Origin: Actinomycetales bacterium
GTDB taxonomy: Bacteria; Actinomycetota; Actinomycetes; Mycobacteriales; Mycobacteriaceae
Direction of reading: 5' to 3'
DNA length: 5,344 nt
Assembly: GCA_012838715.1 (NCBI GenBank)
Contig: DUOR01000334.1
Span: 1-5,344 of the forward strand
Within the stretch, counting starts at the first letter, position 1; each line of letters opens with the position of its first letter. The notes under the pieces were generated by a model. The model saw nothing but the letters and a program-made list of their open reading frames with translations, ran no database searches and was not told the DNA's origin. Positions 5,196-5,344 of this stretch are shown here, piece after piece. Both the position numbers and the translations under genes were made by a program.

Positions 5196-5344
5196 CTACC
5201 GTGCGCCGGCGGTCAGCCAGGAGCGGGTGAGGCGGGTGGCCTCGACGAGTGCGCCCAGTGACGCCCGGGTCTCATCCCAGCCGCGGGTCTTGAGCCCGCA
5301 GTCCGGCACGACCCACACCCGGTCGGTGCCGAGGGCCCGTGCGG
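5196..5344 (-). CDS. metE: Cobalamin-independent methionine synthase, C-terminal end (partial)
   Basis: The last 48 codons and the TAG stop (5196-5198) of a minus-strand gene run off the right edge. The protein reads [21 protein letters not shown], slightly abridged here at its edges. [15 protein letters not shown] is a hallmark of the MetE C-terminus, and its Cys corresponds to the zinc ligand Cys726 of E. coli MetE. MetE methylates homocysteine with 5-methyltetrahydropteroyl-tri-glutamate to give methionine without B12. A shorter MetE-like protein with only the C-terminal domain cannot be excluded, since the rest is missing. The gene converges on cbiO with 25 bases between stops. That gap has only a short GC dyad and no T-tract. 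Promoter and regulation lie outside the window. Confidence 0.9.
   Translation of the reverse strand, partial: ARALGTDRVWVVPDCGLKTRGWDETRASLGALVEATRLTRSWLTAGAR

Overview
The window is high-GC DNA from an actinobacterium, most likely Corynebacterium or a close relative. This rests on base composition, a short EpsC-type serine acetyltransferase, a cobalamin riboswitch with actinobacterial-style cores, and a site upstream of cysK that matches the corynebacterial McbR operator. The genus is inferred, because no rRNA or other marker gene is present.

Left part (1-1747, minus strand): cysK (O-acetylserine sulfhydrylase) is followed by cysE/epsC (serine O-acetyltransferase). Together they form the two-step route from serine to cysteine. 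A 146-base spacer between them holds three successive inverted repeats, one with a perfect 13-bp stem. cysE is followed by a GC-rich dyad and by a second inverted repeat at the very edge of the window.

Middle (1748-2352): a 605-base divergent control region. Facing left is a readable cysK promoter (TGTACA, 17 bases, TAGACT) whose -35 box overlaps the McbR-like dyad. Facing right is a possible -10 box (TACACT), then a class I cobalamin riboswitch (about 2057-2275), then a small hairpin and the cbiM ribosome binding site.

Right part (2353-5170, plus strand): cbiM, cbiN, cbiQ and cbiO form a tight operon encoding a complete ECF-type cobalt importer: metal-binding membrane subunit, auxiliary membrane subunit, transmembrane coupling subunit and ATPase. 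Genes overlap or lie 3 bases apart. The logic is conventional: when cobalamin is plentiful the riboswitch should shut off cobalt uptake.

Right edge (5196-5344, minus strand): the last 48 codons of a convergent metE, the cobalamin-independent methionine synthase, including its zinc-ligand cysteine. The window therefore joins cysteine synthesis, cobalt supply for B12, and the methionine synthase that works without B12.

I see no unknown defence, mobile or RNA system. The points most worth a second look are the McbR-like operator, the hairpin series between cysK and cysE, the riboswitch expression platform, and the Gly/Asn/Ser-rich N-terminal extension of CbiN.
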